From: an uncultured Kiritimatiellota bacterium
GTDB taxonomy: Bacteria > Verrucomicrobiota > Kiritimatiellia > RFP12 > DVOR01
Length of the DNA stretch: 64,000 nucleotides
Direction of reading: 5' to 3'
Assembly (NCBI GenBank): GCA_944389585.1
Contig: CALXMW010000006.1
Span: forward strand, 1 to 64,000
Of this stretch, positions 62,960 to 64,000 are shown one piece after another. The notes under the pieces were generated by a model, which was not told where the DNA came from, did no database searches, and was given only the letters and a program-made list of their open reading frames with translations. Position 1 is the stretch's first letter. Every line of letters begins with the position of its first letter. The position numbers were made by a program, and so were the translations under genes.

Positions 62960-62988
62960 TTGAGGGGGCCCGGGGAATATGCCATAAT
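62960..62988 (+). promoter_or_regulatory. promoter for the lipoprotein gene at 62996
   Basis: TTGAGG (62960-62965), a 17-bp spacer and CATAAT (62983-62988) preceded by TGC. The -10 ends 7 bp before the ATG at 62996 with no ribosome site, implying a leaderless transcript. Confidence 0.5.
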
Positions 62989-62995
62989 GGACTCC

Positions 62996-64000
62996 ATGAA
63001 AACGGTTTGGTTTTGCCTGGCGGCGCTGACGTTTTGCGGGTGTCTGCAAAAGGCGCGCACGCCCTACAATGAGGTTTCCCTCTTCGGCGACGGCTCCGCC
63101 AACAGGTTGGAGGCGCCCCCCACGGTGGCGAATTATTGGCCGCTCTACCTGAGCGACGGCCACGCGAGCTATTGGCTGTGGCCCGTCATCAAGTCCTCAC
63201 CCGGCTGCTTCGCCCTCCTGCCGCTGTACAACTACGACCACGGCATCCACGACCTCCTCTGGTTCGTCACCCTCTCGCCCGAAAGCGGGGAATACCGCGT
63301 CTGGCCGGTCTTCTACCGTTGCCCCGCGTGGTGGATGCTTGCCCCCTTCGCCTACGCCGCCGACGAGGCGGGCTACGAATCCGCCGGCTCGCCCTTCCTC
63401 TTCAACTGGGACCGCACGTGGCACACCACCGCCGCCCGCACCGGCACCGAGGCCCGCGTCGCCCCGCGCAGGGAAGCGTGGAACCTCGGGCTCGTGCTGT
63501 GGGGCCTCGAAAAAACCTACTCCCGGCCCAAGGGCGCCCTGCCCGCGGATCTGCTGGAAACGGACGGCTGGCACGCCGACCGTCAAGGCACGGAGTGGGG
63601 CGTCCTCCTCGGCGCGTTGGGCGCGGAGCGCTCGACCACCGTCTACCGCCCTTGGAAGTGGGCGTCCAGCCGCGGGCACACCTTCGGATGGCTCCTCTGG
63701 CGATGGAACGAATGGCTGGATTACGACGCCGGGCCCAGCAGCCTCCGCCGTGCCTGGTTCACGCCTGTCTACGCCTACAGCTTCACCCAAGACCTCAAGA
63801 CGGGCAAGGTCTCCCGCTCCGACCACGGCCTCGCCCTCAGCGCCGTCGCCTGGTATTTCCGGGACGGCGCCTACGCCGGCTCCCGCCTCCTCTGGGGGAT
63901 CCTCTTCGACGACGACATCCGGCAACAAGGGGGCGCCTGCCACACCCGCGACACCGACGCCCTCCTCGGCCTCCTCTACAACCGCGAGCGCGAGGTGCAA
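62996..64000 (+). CDS. putative lipoprotein of unknown function, 3' end outside window
   Basis: The frame from ATG 62996 stays open for 335 codons to the window edge. MKTVWFCLAALTFCGCLQK is a hydrophobic leader ending in FCGC, a usable lipobox. The rest is rich in Trp and Tyr with recurring blocks such as YWPLYLSDG, YRVWPVFYRCP, WNLGLVLWGLEKTYS, GWLLWRWNEW and WFTPVYAYSF, which suggests alternating amphipathic beta strands, perhaps an outer-membrane or periplasmic barrel-like fold. I do not recognise the family. The strand is supported by the promoter, start and signal; the opposite-strand frame is a shadow. Confidence 0.65.
   Translation, partial: MKTVWFCLAALTFCGCLQKARTPYNEVSLFGDGSANRLEAPPTVANYWPLYLSDGHASYWLWPVIKSSPGCFALLPLYNYDHGIHDLLWFVTLSPESGEYRVWPVFYRCPAWWMLAPFAYAADEAGYESAGSPFLFNWDRTWHTTAARTGTEARVAPRREAWNLGLVLWGLEKTYSRPKGALPADLLETDGWHADRQGTEWGVLLGALGAERSTTVYRPWKWASSRGHTFGWLLWRWNEWLDYDAGPSSLRRAWFTPVYAYSFTQDLKTGKVSRSDHGLALSAVAWYFRDGAYAGSRLLWGILFDDDIRQQGGACHTRDTDALLGLLYNREREVQ

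Noticed and set aside
63197-64000. A minus-strand frame at the right edge
   Set aside because: The plus strand has a promoter, signal peptide and continuous frame from 62996; the minus frame is low-complexity and anonymous.

Overview
The window looks like chromosomal DNA from a high-GC, Gram-negative, anaerobic bacterium of the PVC group. My best guess is a gut-associated Kiritimatiellae/Verrucomicrobiota lineage, but this is inference from gene content. The supporting signs are outer-membrane efflux and lipoprotein genes, rubrerythrin and rubredoxin, a GGGtGRT/NifU-like pair, a HzsA-like di-heme protein fused to an FGE-sulfatase domain, LamG and BspA-type giant secreted proteins, and IS30-type elements. 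No rRNA and no CRISPR array were seen. There is one tRNA gene, tRNA-Thr(CGT).

Layout. 1-73: 3' end of an IS30-type element cut by the window edge. 226-9391: a secreted LamG protein, tRNA-Thr, a phosphomannomutase, recD2 overlapping bioF, and the GGGtGRT/NifU-like pair. 9526-17247: a tightly coupled housekeeping run (SurA-like isomerase, rsmA, nudC, murF, a flippase, an M20 peptidase, an RlmD-type methyltransferase), mostly joined by ATGA or GTGA overlaps. 17289-21317: a 1342-aa exported protein with a C10-like peptidase front end. 21370-24232: a rubrerythrin-PerR operon, pyrE and an ABC ATPase. 24241-29815: a gene graveyard holding a type III restriction-subunit tail, two uvrA pieces and an mtaB tail, around an apparently intact HzsA-like gene. 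29945-31275: IS30 copy 1. 31306-31542: a structured leader with an internal terminator, upstream of the 2470-aa BspA-like protein at 31594-39006. 39050-41143: a non-coding, repeat-rich stretch, a MITE-like element and IS30 copy 2. 41205-42279: efp with a one-base frameshift and a small TPR protein.

42538-48659 is a divergent AraC regulator plus a five-gene redox operon (aldo/keto reductase, double carboxymuconolactone decarboxylase domain, zinc alcohol dehydrogenase, flavodoxin-cupin fusion, alpha/beta hydrolase). Four of its five enzymes carry export signals. 49034-49171 is a very short rubredoxin. 49375-55603 is a four-gene efflux operon: an HU-like DNA-binding protein, a TolC-type outer-membrane factor, a fusion protein and an RND pump. 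55831-60100 holds a glycosyltransferase, a single gene encoding FtsH fused to cytidylate kinase, and purN. 60100-62900 is a lower-GC restriction-modification island (nuclease interrupted by an amber stop, two methyltransferases) inserted at the 3' end of purN and bracketed by an 18-bp direct repeat. A lipoprotein gene runs off the right edge.

The most unusual items are the FtsH-Cmk fusion, a C-terminal domain shared by the two giant secreted proteins, the R-M island and its repeat, the attenuator-like leader RNA, the frameshifted efp beside an IS, and the exported redox operon. Promoters throughout tend to carry a TATACT-like -10, often with an upstream TGn, and several lie so close to the ATG that leaderless transcripts are likely.
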